NCBI GenBank assembly: GCA_030919125.1
Contig: CP121470.1
Location: 1,782,391-1,846,390, forward strand
Source: Methanoregula sp. SKADARSKE-2
GTDB lineage: Archaea > Halobacteriota > Methanomicrobia > Methanomicrobiales > Methanospirillaceae
DNA length: 64,000 nucleotides
Reading direction: 5' to 3'
A program made the position numbers and the translations under genes. Below the pieces are notes generated by a model, which saw nothing but the letters and a program-made list of their open reading frames with translations, was not told the DNA's origin and made no database searches. Of this stretch, positions 48,218-57,971 are shown one piece after another; positions within the stretch are counted from its first letter, which is position 1; the number at the start of each line of letters is the position of its first letter.

Positions 48218-49327
48218 TCAGGTCCTCTCTTCAGGGTTCTTCTTCACCGGTCTCTTCTCGCCCGATCCTTTCTCCTCCGGTTTTCTGGCCTCCTTCTTTG
48301 CCTCCCGCTTCTTCACTTTATAGTAACTGAGCGGGTGATTCACTCGCTCACAAAGGGCATCGCGGTTGAGGCAGAGACCGGTCGTTCGCATCGCTGCACA
48401 CGCCGGCGTCGAGTACTCGGTTGAGGAGCCACCGCGCCCGGTGATGTGCTCGACCTGGTACATTGTCTTTTCGGCATCGAAGTCGGGCGAACGGCCATAG
48501 AGCTCAGCGATGGCACGTGTGTCCATACCAATCGCGTGGATGAAGGTAGTCAATCCAAACCTTCCCGCATGGGTCAGGTTCGTGCCTGCAGCAAGCGCGG
48601 TAATAAGTGCGTGGATGCAGGGTGGGAAGGCATGCTCCTGGATCTCGCCGAACTGCTGGACCATCTGGTCCTGGTACGCTCTCTTGAGCTGCGTTGCTCT
48701 CGGTGCAAGTCGCTCACAGATGGAGGAGGGGACTTTGTGCGGGAGATCTCTCCTCAAGAGCAGCCGGATCCGTTCGCGGAGGAGCTCGTATCGCTCGTCT
48801 TTCCTGATCTCAACAGATCCTTTGTCGAGTCTCCGGTTAACAAGTCTGAACCGGTCCTCGTGGAGGGGCGCGACCAGCTCAACATAATCGACAAGCGGCA
48901 TCCGGTCCTGGGTGATACGGATCCCGAGTTCGCCCGCGAGCGCAATGCAGAGCCGGGAATACTCGCCGTCCTCCTGCTTGTAGTTCTGGTTCCATTCCTC
49001 TTCATTCACGAGAAAATAGTACGCACGATCGGACTCATACCGGGTGAGACGGTCGATGAGCTGACGGTCGTTGATGCAGGACGCCATGATCCGTGAGAGC
49101 GCGTAGACCGCGATCTCATCCTCGGCCGACCCGGGCACCGTTGGGTTAAACACCTTCCGTGGCGAGATGGCCTCCTGGATCCGGTCTGCAGCGCGGGCAG
49201 CAAGGATCTCACCTTTGGGATCTTTCAAGAGCGATTCGAGCGCGGTGAACCGGATCCTGACATGGTCCTGCGCTCTTTTTAAAACGGGAAAATGGGCTGA
49301 TTCCTTTGCTGATGGCACATAAACCAT
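48218..49327 (-). CDS. priL: DNA primase large subunit, PriL
   Basis: 369 residues. The regulatory, Fe-S-containing subunit of archaeal/eukaryal primase, which works with PriS at replication forks. Four cysteines for the 4Fe-4S cluster are present: one in FPPCIHALITALAAG and three in STPACAAMRTTGLCLNRDALC. HAGRFGLTTFIHAIGMD is another conserved block. The last 30 residues are a Lys/Glu-rich tail of low complexity. The ATG overlaps the pcn stop codon as TGATG, so the two are translationally coupled. Confidence 0.92.
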   Translation of the reverse strand: MVYVPSAKESAHFPVLKRAQDHVRIRFTALESLLKDPKGEILAARAADRIQEAISPRKVFNPTVPGSAEDEIAVYALSRIMASCINDRQLIDRLTRYESDRAYYFLVNEEEWNQNYKQEDGEYSRLCIALAGELGIRITQDRMPLVDYVELVAPLHEDRFRLVNRRLDKGSVEIRKDERYELLRERIRLLLRRDLPHKVPSSICERLAPRATQLKRAYQDQMVQQFGEIQEHAFPPCIHALITALAAGTNLTHAGRFGLTTFIHAIGMDTRAIAELYGRSPDFDAEKTMYQVEHITGRGGSSTEYSTPACAAMRTTGLCLNRDALCERVNHPLSYYKVKKREAKKEARKPEEKGSGEKRPVKKNPEERT

Positions 49328-50070
49328 CAGTCAGCCTCGATACGCGGTGCGAGGAGGTACTCGACGTGGCCGTTGCCACCCGCAATATCGAAGGAGAACC
49401 GTACCGGGTGATCGATCCCGAGGAAAATCTCGACTTCTGCAGCCTTGCTCATGACTTTTCCCATATCCTTGAGATAGTCGAGCGAGAAGAGCGAGCGTGC
49501 CTCAACGGGTGTAAGAGACGTCACTTCGTCCTTGCCAAACTCGCGGCGGATATGATCGGTATCCCCTTCCGCGACGAGGTAGAAGACCTGGTCCTTGGGG
49601 TTGATCCCGAGCGCAATCTTGTCGGAGATGACGGATGCGGTCTTCATCGCGTTGTTGAAATCCTCACCGGCAATGACGATCTTTCCCGGCAGGCTGATGG
49701 TCGGGGGGTTCGGATCCTTCCGGATCGTGTTCGTATCGAGAAGGGTGATCGAGTAGTGGTACCCGTGGACCGAGACCGACATCTTCTGGGCATTGTCAGG
49801 GAGTTCGAGGCTGATAAGGTCGCTCTTTGCCGCCATGTTGAAGATATTTTTCATCTTCGAGAGATCGATCCCCATCTGGCCGGTTGTTGCCGTGTACGAG
49901 TCGAAGGCTTCCTTCTTGAGTTCGAGTCCGACCATCGCCACGTTTGCCGTGTCAACCGCACGCGTAGAGAGCCCGTTCTCCGTGGTATGCAGCCGGCACT
50001 CAGGAACGAGGGCCGAGATCGCGTCAATAAATTCCCGGAAAATATCTGCGTCAATCGTTGCTTTTAACAT
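49327..50070 (-). CDS. pcn: DNA polymerase sliding clamp, PCNA
   Basis: 247 residues. Trimeric ring that tethers polymerase, ligase and nuclease. MLKATIDADIFREFIDAISA opens domain 1; STRAVDTANVAMVGLELKKE is the conserved DNA-facing segment; VEIFLGIDHPVRFSFDIAGG and VEYLLAPRIEAD close domain 2. Length and ends match the archaeal family. Forms an operon with priL. Confidence 0.95.
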   Translation of the reverse strand: MLKATIDADIFREFIDAISALVPECRLHTTENGLSTRAVDTANVAMVGLELKKEAFDSYTATTGQMGIDLSKMKNIFNMAAKSDLISLELPDNAQKMSVSVHGYHYSITLLDTNTIRKDPNPPTISLPGKIVIAGEDFNNAMKTASVISDKIALGINPKDQVFYLVAEGDTDHIRREFGKDEVTSLTPVEARSLFSLDYLKDMGKVMSKAAEVEIFLGIDHPVRFSFDIAGGNGHVEYLLAPRIEAD

Positions 50071-50170
50071 CTCTTACCCCTTAACTAAGTCTCGTATACA
50101 GTATATCGTCCTACGTTAATTATAGCGTTTTGGGTTTTGGCCCGAAAATTTCAGGAGAACGATCTCAAAA

Positions 50171-50752
50171 ATGGGTTCACAATGGGGAGCGGATCGGACA
50201 TACCTTCGCGCAAAACATGAAGGGTACCGGTCGCGTGCAGCGTACAAACTTCTGGAAATCCAGAAAAAATTTGGCATCATCCGGGTCGATGACACGGTTG
50301 TCGATCTCGGCGCCGCACCCGGCAGCTGGCTCCAGGTGCTCAAGACACTTACGGAAGGAAAAGTGATTGGCGTGGATCTGAACCCGATCGCAGATCTCGA
50401 AGGAGTCGAGACGATCGTAGGAGACCTCAATGACCCCGCTGTCGTGCAGCTGGTCCGGGACCTTCTCGGACCGGTGAGTGTTGTCGTCTGCGATGCAGCG
50501 CCCAAGCTCTCCGGCCACAAGAGTTACGATCAGGCACGGATCATCGAACTGAACGAACAGGCCCTGAAGTTTGCCTGCAGCGTCTTGAAACAGGGCGGCA
50601 ATTTTGCAATCAAATCCTTCCAGGGGACCGACTTTCCCGAGCTGTACGCGAAGGTCAAGGAACACTTCTACTCGGTGAAGACCTGCAATACCCAGTCGTC
50701 ACGGAAAGGGAGTACCGAGCTCTATATTGTCGCTAAGAATTTTGTGGGTTGA
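50171..50752 (+). CDS. rlmE: 23S rRNA 2'-O-ribose methyltransferase RlmE (FtsJ)
   Basis: 193 residues. SAM-dependent Rossmann methyltransferase. EGYRSRAAYKLLEIQKKFG holds the first catalytic Lys, VVDLGAAPGSWLQVL is motif I, VVVCDAAPKLSGHKSYD holds the Asp, then GGNFAIKSFQGTDFPEL the second Lys and SSRKGSTELYIVAKNF the Glu: a full K-D-K-E tetrad. Divergent from pcn; moaA overlaps its end. Confidence 0.92.
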   Translation: MGSQWGADRTYLRAKHEGYRSRAAYKLLEIQKKFGIIRVDDTVVDLGAAPGSWLQVLKTLTEGKVIGVDLNPIADLEGVETIVGDLNDPAVVQLVRDLLGPVSVVVCDAAPKLSGHKSYDQARIIELNEQALKFACSVLKQGGNFAIKSFQGTDFPELYAKVKEHFYSVKTCNTQSSRKGSTELYIVAKNFVG

Positions 50753-50757
50753 GATCC

Positions 50758-51636
50758 GTGATCCTGAAAGATGCCTATGACCGGCCGGTGACGAACCTCA
50801 GGGTGAGCCTGACACCGCAGTGTAACTTATCCTGCATCTACTGCCACCGGGAAGGCGAGAAGAAGACCGGGACACAGCTCTCCACCGGAGAGATCGCCGA
50901 GATCATCAGGACTGCCGTGCATTTCGGTATCCGGAGTGTAAAATTTACCGGTGGTGAACCGCTCTTACGGGAAGACCTGCTGGACATTATCCGGTCTGTC
51001 CCGGCGGGGGTCGAAACTTCCATCACGACAAACGGGACGCTTCTTGCTGGCCTTGCGGCAGACCTGCGGAAGGCCGGCCTTCGCAGGGTCAATGTCAGTG
51101 TTGACAGCCTGAATCCGGAGACGTACCGGAGAATTACCGGCACTGACAAGCTTGGCGACGTTCTTGAAGGTATCGCGGCCGCACTCGGTGCGGGCCTCAC
51201 CCCGATAAAGCTCAATACCGTTCTCCTCAAAGGGGTCAATGATCATGAGATTGATGAGTTTCTTGCGTTTGTCCGGGGCAACCGGGATCTGGTCCTTCAG
51301 CTGATTGAGCTGATGAACTTCAACGAATGCACGCTCCACGAAGGAATAGACGGACTCGAAGGGGAGCTCGCTTCCCGGTCGAGGCAGATTATCACCCGGA
51401 GGATGCACCACCGGAAGAAATATTGTCTTGATGGGGCGGAAGTCGAAGTTGTCCGGCCGCTTCACAACACCGAGTTCTGTGCATTCTGCAACCGGCTCCG
51501 GGTGACCTCTGACGGTAAATTAAAACCCTGCCTCTTGAGGACCGATAACCACATCGATATCCGCGGCAAATCCGGATCTGAACTTGAGGCATTATTCCGG
51601 AGAGCCGTTGCAGAGCGGGAACCGTATTACAAATAA
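50758..51636 (+). CDS. moaA: GTP 3',8-cyclase MoaA
   Basis: 292 residues from GTG 50758 (a TTG at 50749 overlapping the rlmE stop is also possible). Radical SAM enzyme for the first step of molybdopterin synthesis. CNLSCIYCHREG carries the CxxxCxxC cluster; VKFTGGEPLLREDLLDII is typical; HNTEFCAFCNRLRVTSDGKL and PCLLRT supply the second cluster ligands and substrate site. Molybdo/tungstopterin is needed for formate and formylmethanofuran dehydrogenases in methanogens. Intact. Confidence 0.92.
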   Translation: MILKDAYDRPVTNLRVSLTPQCNLSCIYCHREGEKKTGTQLSTGEIAEIIRTAVHFGIRSVKFTGGEPLLREDLLDIIRSVPAGVETSITTNGTLLAGLAADLRKAGLRRVNVSVDSLNPETYRRITGTDKLGDVLEGIAAALGAGLTPIKLNTVLLKGVNDHEIDEFLAFVRGNRDLVLQLIELMNFNECTLHEGIDGLEGELASRSRQIITRRMHHRKKYCLDGAEVEVVRPLHNTEFCAFCNRLRVTSDGKLKPCLLRTDNHIDIRGKSGSELEALFRRAVAEREPYYK

Positions 51637-51787
51637 CAAAAAGATGCGCCCGTCACCTGGGTGAATCCCCCCACCATTCCTTTTCTGAATCTGGACCGGG
51701 CATCCTCCCTTGTAGCAAGGGGCCGGAATTCAGGAGAACCTATCCTGCACGGCAATTTATTTACAATGCCGACGCGAACAAAGGGGT

Positions 51788-52291
51788 ATGCAGGCTGATA
51801 ATGAATATGCACATGTCCTCAACTATCTTTATGAGAAGAACCTGATCCTTCACGATACGGGTCTCTTCGACAAGGTCCTTTACTTCTACTTCGTGGACGC
51901 TCTCTCTCACATCGACTATACCTGCAGCCTCCTTGCATACAATTACATGTCCCCGAAAAACATCATGGGGGGTGAGTATCTCCGGTGGAGGATCGATGAG
52001 GAGAAGAAGGGAGACCGGCCGAAATTTTCGGGTTTTGTGAACTGGCTGAGGGACGAGAATCCGGAACGATTCATGAAACTTCCGGCCCTCTGGCAGATGA
52101 TCTATGACGATGAGGATCCTGCAGGTTACAGGAGTTTCCGGATCGTTCTTGACCCGGATACGAAACAGGCAATTTCCGCAGATCTCTTCTTTGTGATGAT
52201 CGACGAATTCTTTGAGCAGGACTTTTTGAAGAGCCTGTACGAGGATGGATCGCTTGCAGTACTCTTCCGAACCTATCTCTCCAGTAGGTAA
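51788..52291 (+). CDS. Conserved-looking hypothetical protein
   Basis: 167 residues, acidic, no membrane segment. VLNYLYEKNLILHDTGLFDK, FVDALSHIDYTCSLLAYNYM, FSGFVNWLRDENPERFMKLP and IDEFFEQDFLKSLYEDGSLA suggest an all-helical protein. Not recognised. It precedes the M20 peptidase gene by 16 bases on the same strand, so they are probably cotranscribed. Confidence 0.6.
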   Translation: MQADNEYAHVLNYLYEKNLILHDTGLFDKVLYFYFVDALSHIDYTCSLLAYNYMSPKNIMGGEYLRWRIDEEKKGDRPKFSGFVNWLRDENPERFMKLPALWQMIYDDEDPAGYRSFRIVLDPDTKQAISADLFFVMIDEFFEQDFLKSLYEDGSLAVLFRTYLSSR

Positions 52292-52307
52292 CCGTCCAGG
52301 TGGTCCT

Positions 52308-53468
52308 ATGGATGTCAGCCGGATCTGTTCCGATCTTGTCGCAATCCGGAGTGAGAACCCTCCGGGAGATACCGAGGCCGTAATAGAATATATCCGCGGT
52401 CTTCTCGAGGGGATCGGTCTCCGATCCCGGGTTATTGGGGGAGGGGCTGGGAACTGCAATCTGGTGTGTGAAGGTACAGGAAACCTGCTCTTCTGCGGGC
52501 ACGTAGATGTTGTCCCGGCGCTCGATGACGGGTGGAGGTTCCCCCCCTTCTCCGGGAGGATCGAGGATGGATTTGTCTGGGGAAGAGGATCGACCGACAT
52601 GAAAGGCGGCTGCGCTGCTATGCTTGCGGCATGCGATGCCCTTGTTGACCGGGATGTACCTCTTCCAACGCTCGCTTTTGTCTGTGATGAGGAGACCGGG
52701 GGAGAGGCTGGTATCCTCCAGCTGCTGGTGAAACGACTTATCTCCCCCTGCGATTGCGTTGTCGGGGAGCCCTGCCCTGCACGCTCTCCCTCAATCGGCC
52801 AGAAGGGTCTCTGCCGGATCGAGATGCAGTTTGCCGGAACACCGGCTCATGGTTCTTTGTATCCTGCGGTCGGGACGAGCGCAATCATGGAGGCGAGCTT
52901 GTTCCTCGATCGGGTCAGGGATCTGCACGAGCGCGAGTACCCGGCCGAGGAGGCGCTGAATAGAATCCTCGACCAGTCTTCCGATGTGCTCGGCAGGGAA
53001 TTTTCCCTCAAGGGTGTGAGCAGGATCCTCCGGAAGATAACGTTCAACCCCGGCGTAATTAAAGGAGGAGAGAAGTCAAATGTTGTCGCTCAGGCATGCA
53101 CTCTCGACCTGGAACTCCGGATTCCCTGGGGATGTTCGATTACGGATCTGCTCGCGGAGATCGCCGGCTATTCCCCCCGGGGTACGATAACCTCCTCTTC
53201 AACTCACGAGCCTTCGATTACAGATCCCTCATCGCGTCTGGTGAATATTACCTGCGATGAGGTGCGGAAAGTGTACGGAGGTGAAGTCTTCCCCATCGTG
53301 CAGTGGGCAGCGAGCGATGCCCGGCACCTGCGGAAAGCCGGGTTCCGGGTCATCGAGTACGGGCCCGGGGAGATATCGACCCTGCATGCGGTTGATGAGA
53401 AGGTAAATCTGGTTTCCCTGAAGAATGCAACCCGGATCTATGAAGGGATTATGCAGGGCTATGCCTGA
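52308..53468 (+). CDS. M20-family metallopeptidase (ArgE/DapE-like)
   Basis: 386 residues from ATG 52308, 16 bases after the previous stop. Two-zinc amidohydrolase: LLFCGHVDVVPALDDGWRFP (His, Asp), VWGRGSTDMKGGCAAMLAA (bridging Asp), FVCDEETGGEAGILQLL (catalytic Glu-Glu) and EISTLHAVDEKVNL (last His). The dimerisation domain lies in the middle (FAGTPAHGSLYPAVGTSAIM). Substrate not predictable; succinyl-DAP or acetylornithine deacylation are options. Confidence 0.85.
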   Translation: MDVSRICSDLVAIRSENPPGDTEAVIEYIRGLLEGIGLRSRVIGGGAGNCNLVCEGTGNLLFCGHVDVVPALDDGWRFPPFSGRIEDGFVWGRGSTDMKGGCAAMLAACDALVDRDVPLPTLAFVCDEETGGEAGILQLLVKRLISPCDCVVGEPCPARSPSIGQKGLCRIEMQFAGTPAHGSLYPAVGTSAIMEASLFLDRVRDLHEREYPAEEALNRILDQSSDVLGREFSLKGVSRILRKITFNPGVIKGGEKSNVVAQACTLDLELRIPWGCSITDLLAEIAGYSPRGTITSSSTHEPSITDPSSRLVNITCDEVRKVYGGEVFPIVQWAASDARHLRKAGFRVIEYGPGEISTLHAVDEKVNLVSLKNATRIYEGIMQGYA

Positions 53469-54028
53469 ATAACGATCGCTGAATAAAGAATCTGGTGATC
53501 ACTTTATAATGATCACATGAATAAAAATCACCTGAATAAAATTCCGGGACCAGCACTACAGATATCACCAGGGTTTGACTCCATCACACAACTCTTTGGC
53601 AGCGTTGCTCCTCTCCGAGGAGCAAGAGCAGGGGTCATCTAGGAGAAACGAGGAATTGTCCAGCTTGGTACAGTCGCATTTTTGAAGGGGAGGTACTATC
53701 GATGGAAATATCTTCGATGGTCTTTGTTCGATAGGTTTTTTGGGAACTTTTGCTGTGAGGAGATGGAAGGTGGATTTGTTGGCCCGGGCTGATCTTCCTG
53801 GTTCCCCTCACCCATGCGAGGAGCTCTTCGATTGAGCGTTTGATCATCTTGAGGATTGAGACGAAGGGCACGCTTGTCTGAAAACGAACTGCTCGCATAC
53901 TCGGCCTGATAGGAAGAGACGGGCAGACGGTTTTTGGGATAGCACCAGTATATTCAGCCGTGCGGGCATCCTTAAACGTTCTCTCCCCCCGGCGCAGATT
54001 CAGAAGAGATTTGAGCTTGAGGGATAAA
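53469..54028. other. Intergenic region, no confident gene
   Basis: An 87-codon minus-strand frame (53635-53898) is basic and has the look of a decayed DNA-binding or transposase piece (FVSILKMIKRSIEELLAWVR), but I cannot name it. AGGAGCA repeats occur near 53618-53630. Nothing else is supported. Confidence 0.3.
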
Positions 54029-54113
54029 TGCGAGGGATGGGATTCGAACCCAAGAACTCCTACGAGACTAGGCCCTCAACCTAGCGCCTTTGACCTGGCT
54101 TGGCTACCCTCGC
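54029..54113 (-). tRNA. tRNA-Leu (anticodon GAG)
   Basis: 85 nt, class II with a long variable arm. Acceptor arms GCGAGGG and CCCTCGC pair fully; discriminator A. Anticodon stem CTAGG/CCTAG encloses TTGAGGG, giving GAG. T loop TTCGAAT. No intron; CCA not encoded. Confidence 0.93.
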
Positions 54114-54455
54114 CCTGTACAGATGTGCACATAGCCGAAACAAGCAAGACCGAGACTTCGTGCCGGTTTACCCTGCTCAGACCTGCGCTGTCAGCGCCTG
54201 TGCCATAACAAAAAGGTTGTCTACCTAAAAGAAGATTGCGAAAGAAGGGATGCCGGGACCCATCAGACCCGGTCTTCCTGTGAGGAGAGGACCAAAGGAG
54301 CGGCCAGGACGCGCCATTGGGGGAGAATGGGGGGGAAAAATTGTACCGGTAAACACGTTGCGTGCCGGAGTCTCTCGATCGTGGACATTGGTGTACCCCA
54401 ATGGTACGAAATCAACATAGCTGTATATTTATGTGCGCCATTCCCAGTCCTTTGT

Positions 54456-54956
54456 ATGAGGTCAGAGATCATCCATGAATTTGCTGACTCCCCCTCGCAG
54501 AGCCGGGTAGTCCGTTTTCTCCTCGAGAACGGGTTCGGGGTAACGGAAGATGGCCGGATCAGCTGCAACGGGATCGAGTTCTCGGCAACCGCGGTTGCAA
54601 AGGCTATGGGATCCGACCGCCGGGTCGTCGACTCAACCGCCCGGCGCATCCTTGAGCGCCCGTCTCTCCGAAAAATCTTCATCAACCTGCGGGCGACCCC
54701 GGACCTGACAAAAGTCGGTGAGTCACTCGGTTATACCGTGATAACCGTCCTGCCCAAAAATGCAAATGAACACGGGATTGTCGGGGCTGCGGTCAGGGTC
54801 CTTGCCGACAACGATCTCTCCATCCGCCAGATCTTTGTAACGGATCCCCAACTCTCGGAATACCCGAAACTTGTCATCATCGTTGAGGAGCAGCTCCCCG
54901 TGGGCATCATAGAAGAGATCCGGGGGCTCTCCCAGGTACGGCAAGTTATCATCTGA
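54456..54956 (+). CDS. HTH plus ACT-domain regulator-like protein
   Basis: 166 residues from ATG 54456. The first half is a winged-helix-like region (SRVVRFLLENGFGVTEDGRI, SATAVAKAMGSDRRVVDSTA). Residues about 90-166 form an ACT domain: YTVITVLPKNANEHGIVGAA, VRVLADNDLSIRQIFVTDPQ and KLVIIVEEQLPVGIIEEIRG. Archaeal proteins of this type are predicted amino-acid-responsive regulators. Convergent with the HD gene. Intact; ligand unknown. Confidence 0.7.
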   Translation: MRSEIIHEFADSPSQSRVVRFLLENGFGVTEDGRISCNGIEFSATAVAKAMGSDRRVVDSTARRILERPSLRKIFINLRATPDLTKVGESLGYTVITVLPKNANEHGIVGAAVRVLADNDLSIRQIFVTDPQLSEYPKLVIIVEEQLPVGIIEEIRGLSQVRQVII

Positions 54957-54974
54957 AAAAAAAACGGAGACGTA

Positions 54975-55463
54975 TTAGTGGCAGAGGAGCTCTGCATCAT
55001 TGGAAAGCCGGTACATCCGGATCCTTGCCTTTCTGGGGAGGTGAACTGCAGAGCCGATGCTCTCCCCGATTGTTCCCCGGCGTCTGCCGGCAATAAGGTT
55101 GTCAGCATGGCAGACGATCTTCTCTTCCGTTGTCCAGGGCACGCAGTCGCGGGCATCGAGCCTGAGCAGGATGCACTCATCTGCGGTCAGGCCTGCCCCA
55201 GTATGACATTCCACGATCCGGGCTATCGCTTCATCGATACCCATCGAGCGTAAGAGGTCTGCACCGGATTGCGCATGATGGATCGTGTGCGTTGTTCCTC
55301 TCCCGATATCATGGAGCATCGCACCGGCTTCCACGAGGTCTTTATCAACCTCCGGATTATGCGATGCATATTCCATCGCAACGTCGCGGACAGCCTTACA
55401 GTGTGCGATAACTTCTGTGTTGCACCCTGCTCTGTGCAGCATCTCCTCATATCGCAGCCCCAT
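54975..55463 (-). CDS. HD-domain phosphohydrolase
   Basis: 162 residues from ATG 55463. HD motif in EAGAMLHDIGRGTTHTIHHA with the H...HD...H pattern; an upstream His in VIAHCKAVRDVAMEYA and a downstream Asp in KIVCHADNLIAGRRRGT complete the metal site. This archaeal family of small HD proteins probably acts on nucleotides or RNA ends. It follows tfe by seven bases on the same strand, in a cluster with trm56. Confidence 0.8.
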   Translation of the reverse strand: MGLRYEEMLHRAGCNTEVIAHCKAVRDVAMEYASHNPEVDKDLVEAGAMLHDIGRGTTHTIHHAQSGADLLRSMGIDEAIARIVECHTGAGLTADECILLRLDARDCVPWTTEEKIVCHADNLIAGRRRGTIGESIGSAVHLPRKARIRMYRLSNDAELLCH

Positions 55464-55470
55464 ATCCTCT

Positions 55471-55992
55471 TCAGACCTGACCAAGTGTCTTCCTGATGGC
55501 ATCGATCCGGTACTTCAGGGATTTTAAGAGCAGGTCGTTGTCAAAATGGGTCATCGGCTTCTCGCAGTCAGTGCAGTTGAAGTCGGTATTCATCGCCTGC
55601 GGGAACGTGAAGAGGATCTGACATTCCTTGCAGATGTAGAAGTCGTTCTCTTCCTCGTATTTTTCCCTCCGTTCCAGTTTCTCAAGGACCATGGCCATGT
55701 CCTCCCGGAGGGCATCGTAGATCTGATCGAGCCGGAGCTGCCAGAGATACGTGAGCCACCCGGTCTCGTTATTCTTGATCCGGTGGTATTCGGCAAGCCG
55801 CTTCTCGTACAGGGTATAAAGGGTGTGGCGAACCGTGTTTAAGTTAATCTTTGTCGATGCAGCGAGTTCCTCGTCACTGTGTTCGCCATCAGTGGGGAAA
55901 CGTTCGATAAGGTCAAGTCCTTCATTGCCAACAAGCCGGAAAAGGTAGGCCCGTACTGCAGGATCATTTAGCAGGTCTGATGCGGATTCCAT
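55471..55992 (-). CDS. tfe: Transcription factor E, alpha subunit (TFE)
   Basis: 173 residues from ATG 55992, overlapping the ATP-grasp stop. Assists promoter opening by RNA polymerase. The winged helix covers about residues 10-85 (FPTDGEHSDEELAASTKINL; NTVRHTLYTLYEKRLAEYH), a long helix follows (LEKLERREKYEEENDFYI), then a zinc ribbon with two CxxC pairs (ICKECQILF and NCTDCEKPM). Length as expected. Confidence 0.93.
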   Translation of the reverse strand: MESASDLLNDPAVRAYLFRLVGNEGLDLIERFPTDGEHSDEELAASTKINLNTVRHTLYTLYEKRLAEYHRIKNNETGWLTYLWQLRLDQIYDALREDMAMVLEKLERREKYEEENDFYICKECQILFTFPQAMNTDFNCTDCEKPMTHFDNDLLLKSLKYRIDAIRKTLGQV

Positions 55993-57068
55993 CACCGTAT
56001 GTATTGCAATACTCTGCTAATATGCTTATCCAGCATTGCGCATGCCTCACTCCGGTCAGGGCCGGTACCATACACGCTGAGAAGAGCCTGGCCCTCCTCA
56101 AAAAACGTCCCGGGCCATGGGATATCGGCAATATCCGGCGCAAGATTGCGGAGATCGCGGGAGATGGTCATATCCCGGTCCGCAAAGAGAATGCTGCGGA
56201 TCGCAACCTGGTTTGGCGGAGGGACGGGAGCAGGAAGGGTTCCCGCACAGGCATCCACGTGGTACTGGAAGAGGCTGCAGCCGCAGGCCATCTCGACCGT
56301 ATCCATCGTCCCCTGGAACCGGGGGTTTATCTCGATCGCAGAGGGTCGAAAATCGCCAAGGACAAAATCGATCCCAATTGTCCCGGTGCACCCGCTTGCC
56401 GCGGCTGCGGTCTCCGCCAGCTGGACCATGCGGCCGGCAAGGGGATGGTTGCAGGGGGTGATGGACCCGCAGAACCCGAACGAAGACTCCCCGCTCCCCC
56501 GGAGGACCTGCTCGTTGGTCGCGACAGCTCTTGCCCGTTCTCCGTCGGTTATGCAACAGACACTGGCCGGAAGACCGGTGACAAATTCCTGCAGGATGTA
56601 CGGGACTCCGGGGTAGCGCGCTTCCCAGCCGGCCCGCTCATCCTCATCGTGGATGACGGCATTCCTCCAGCCCCCGGCGCCCCGCCGGGGTTTGATCATA
56701 GCTGGGTATTCTCCCGGCACCGCTATACGGGGGAGATCGATCCGTAAGTTCTCAAAAAAGTGCTGGGTCTCGAGTTTATCCATGAACTGCCCGATCTTCT
56801 CGCGGGGCGTTCCGGAGCGCGGTAGGAGGGTCGGGAGATCTTCTGCGCCGGAAGTAGCGATGAAGATATCAAAATGGTGCTGCCGTGAAATTGTATCGAT
56901 GGCATCGGGAAGGTCTTCAAGCTCCTCGAATCTGACCCGTTCCCGGGTGTACCAGGTGAGATCCTGATCACAGAAATGGTCGACAGCACAGACTTCGTAC
57001 CCGGCCCGGAACGCAGACCAGGCCACATGCCGTGTCGCAAACCCCGCAACCAGGACCCGGCCTTTCAC
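55992..57068 (-). CDS. ATP-grasp ligase-like protein (COG2232 type)
   Basis: 358 residues. [20 protein letters not shown] starts a pre-ATP-grasp domain; [17 protein letters not shown] is the ATP-binding lysine region; [20 protein letters not shown] and [15 protein letters not shown] carry the metal-binding E/N. The family is an archaeal ATP-dependent carboligase of unknown substrate. It overlaps trm56 upstream and tfe downstream, so it is embedded in an information-processing operon, though this may not indicate function. Intact. Confidence 0.8.
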   Translation of the reverse strand: MKGRVLVAGFATRHVAWSAFRAGYEVCAVDHFCDQDLTWYTRERVRFEELEDLPDAIDTISRQHHFDIFIATSGAEDLPTLLPRSGTPREKIGQFMDKLETQHFFENLRIDLPRIAVPGEYPAMIKPRRGAGGWRNAVIHDEDERAGWEARYPGVPYILQEFVTGLPASVCCITDGERARAVATNEQVLRGSGESSFGFCGSITPCNHPLAGRMVQLAETAAAASGCTGTIGIDFVLGDFRPSAIEINPRFQGTMDTVEMACGCSLFQYHVDACAGTLPAPVPPPNQVAIRSILFADRDMTISRDLRNLAPDIADIPWPGTFFEEGQALLSVYGTGPDRSEACAMLDKHISRVLQYIR

Positions 57069-57595
57069 AACTCCTCAGTCCGTTTTCCCAGCTTTGACGG
57101 GACGATCCGTATGCGGGCGCCGGGAAACTCCCTGGTCATTTCCTTACCGGCATAGAGATGATCGAGGAAGAGTGCCAGGCTCGATATCTCCGAATGAGGC
57201 TGGCTGGTGACTGCGACATTGAAGTCGGCAAGGCCGTAGATCTCGCCCGGGACCTTCTCCGCCCCGACAACGACCAGGATCTTTTCCCGCGTCCGGGCCT
57301 CTTCAATGCTATCCGGAAGGTTGAGGCCGTACATGGTGAGATGGACCACCGATCCGCCATCCTGCTTCCACTCGCGGATGCAGGACCTCCATTTTACATT
57401 GTCTTCGCAGAAGAAATCCCCGCCCCACCGGTTGACAACATCCGCGATGCTCTCGACGACCCCTTTGTCGGAGGCTGCAAGGTACATCCCTTTTGCACCG
57501 AGTGCCCTGGCGGTGAGCCCTACATGGGTTGTTACTCTCTGGTCACGTTCAGGGCGGTGCCCAATCCTGAGGATAACAACTTCATTCTCTGGCAT
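57065..57595 (-). CDS. trm56: tRNA (cytidine(56)-2'-O)-methyltransferase, Trm56
   Basis: 176 residues from ATG 57595. Archaea-specific SPOUT enzyme that methylates C56 in the T loop. Hallmarks: [55 protein letters not shown], and the SAM-knot [24 protein letters not shown] stretch followed by [20 protein letters not shown]. Overlaps the wHTH gene upstream by 14 bases and the ATP-grasp gene downstream by four. Confidence 0.92.
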   Translation of the reverse strand: MPENEVVILRIGHRPERDQRVTTHVGLTARALGAKGMYLAASDKGVVESIADVVNRWGGDFFCEDNVKWRSCIREWKQDGGSVVHLTMYGLNLPDSIEEARTREKILVVVGAEKVPGEIYGLADFNVAVTSQPHSEISSLALFLDHLYAGKEMTREFPGARIRIVPSKLGKRTEEL

Positions 57596-57869
57596 GATCG
57601 GTCTTTTTCTCCTTGATAACTCCGTTCTCAATGACAAACGGCAGGTCGTCTGAATATTTTACCTGGCTGCACATGAGCGATTCCCCCACGCTCATGACAC
57701 GGAAGGAAACGTCATTCCGGTTTACCAGGAATTTTTGTTCGAGCCTGCATAAGGAAGATTCGACTGCGGATATCTCCAGCCCGCTCTTTTTTACCAGGTC
57801 CTCTGCTGTGGCTGTCTTTATCTGGGCAATAAGATGATAGATCTGCCAGTCAGCATCCTCTTCTTTCAC
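57582..57869 (-). CDS. Small winged-helix protein
   Basis: 95 residues. [40 protein letters not shown] and [20 protein letters not shown] match a compact MarR-like winged helix with a strand-rich tail. It overlaps trm56, and a small DNA-binding protein in this position is likely cotranscribed. Start ATG 57869. Targets unknown. Confidence 0.7.
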   Translation of the reverse strand: MKEEDADWQIYHLIAQIKTATAEDLVKKSGLEISAVESSLCRLEQKFLVNRNDVSFRVMSVGESLMCSQVKYSDDLPFVIENGVIKEKKTDHARE

Positions 57870-57971
57870 CTGTATTCATTCCCCTTTTTGCTGAATAAGG
57901 ATTGTTGTTTAAAAAAAAGCCAAGACCTCAATATCCATGATTTTTTTATCAGGGAAGACCCATGAGATGCG

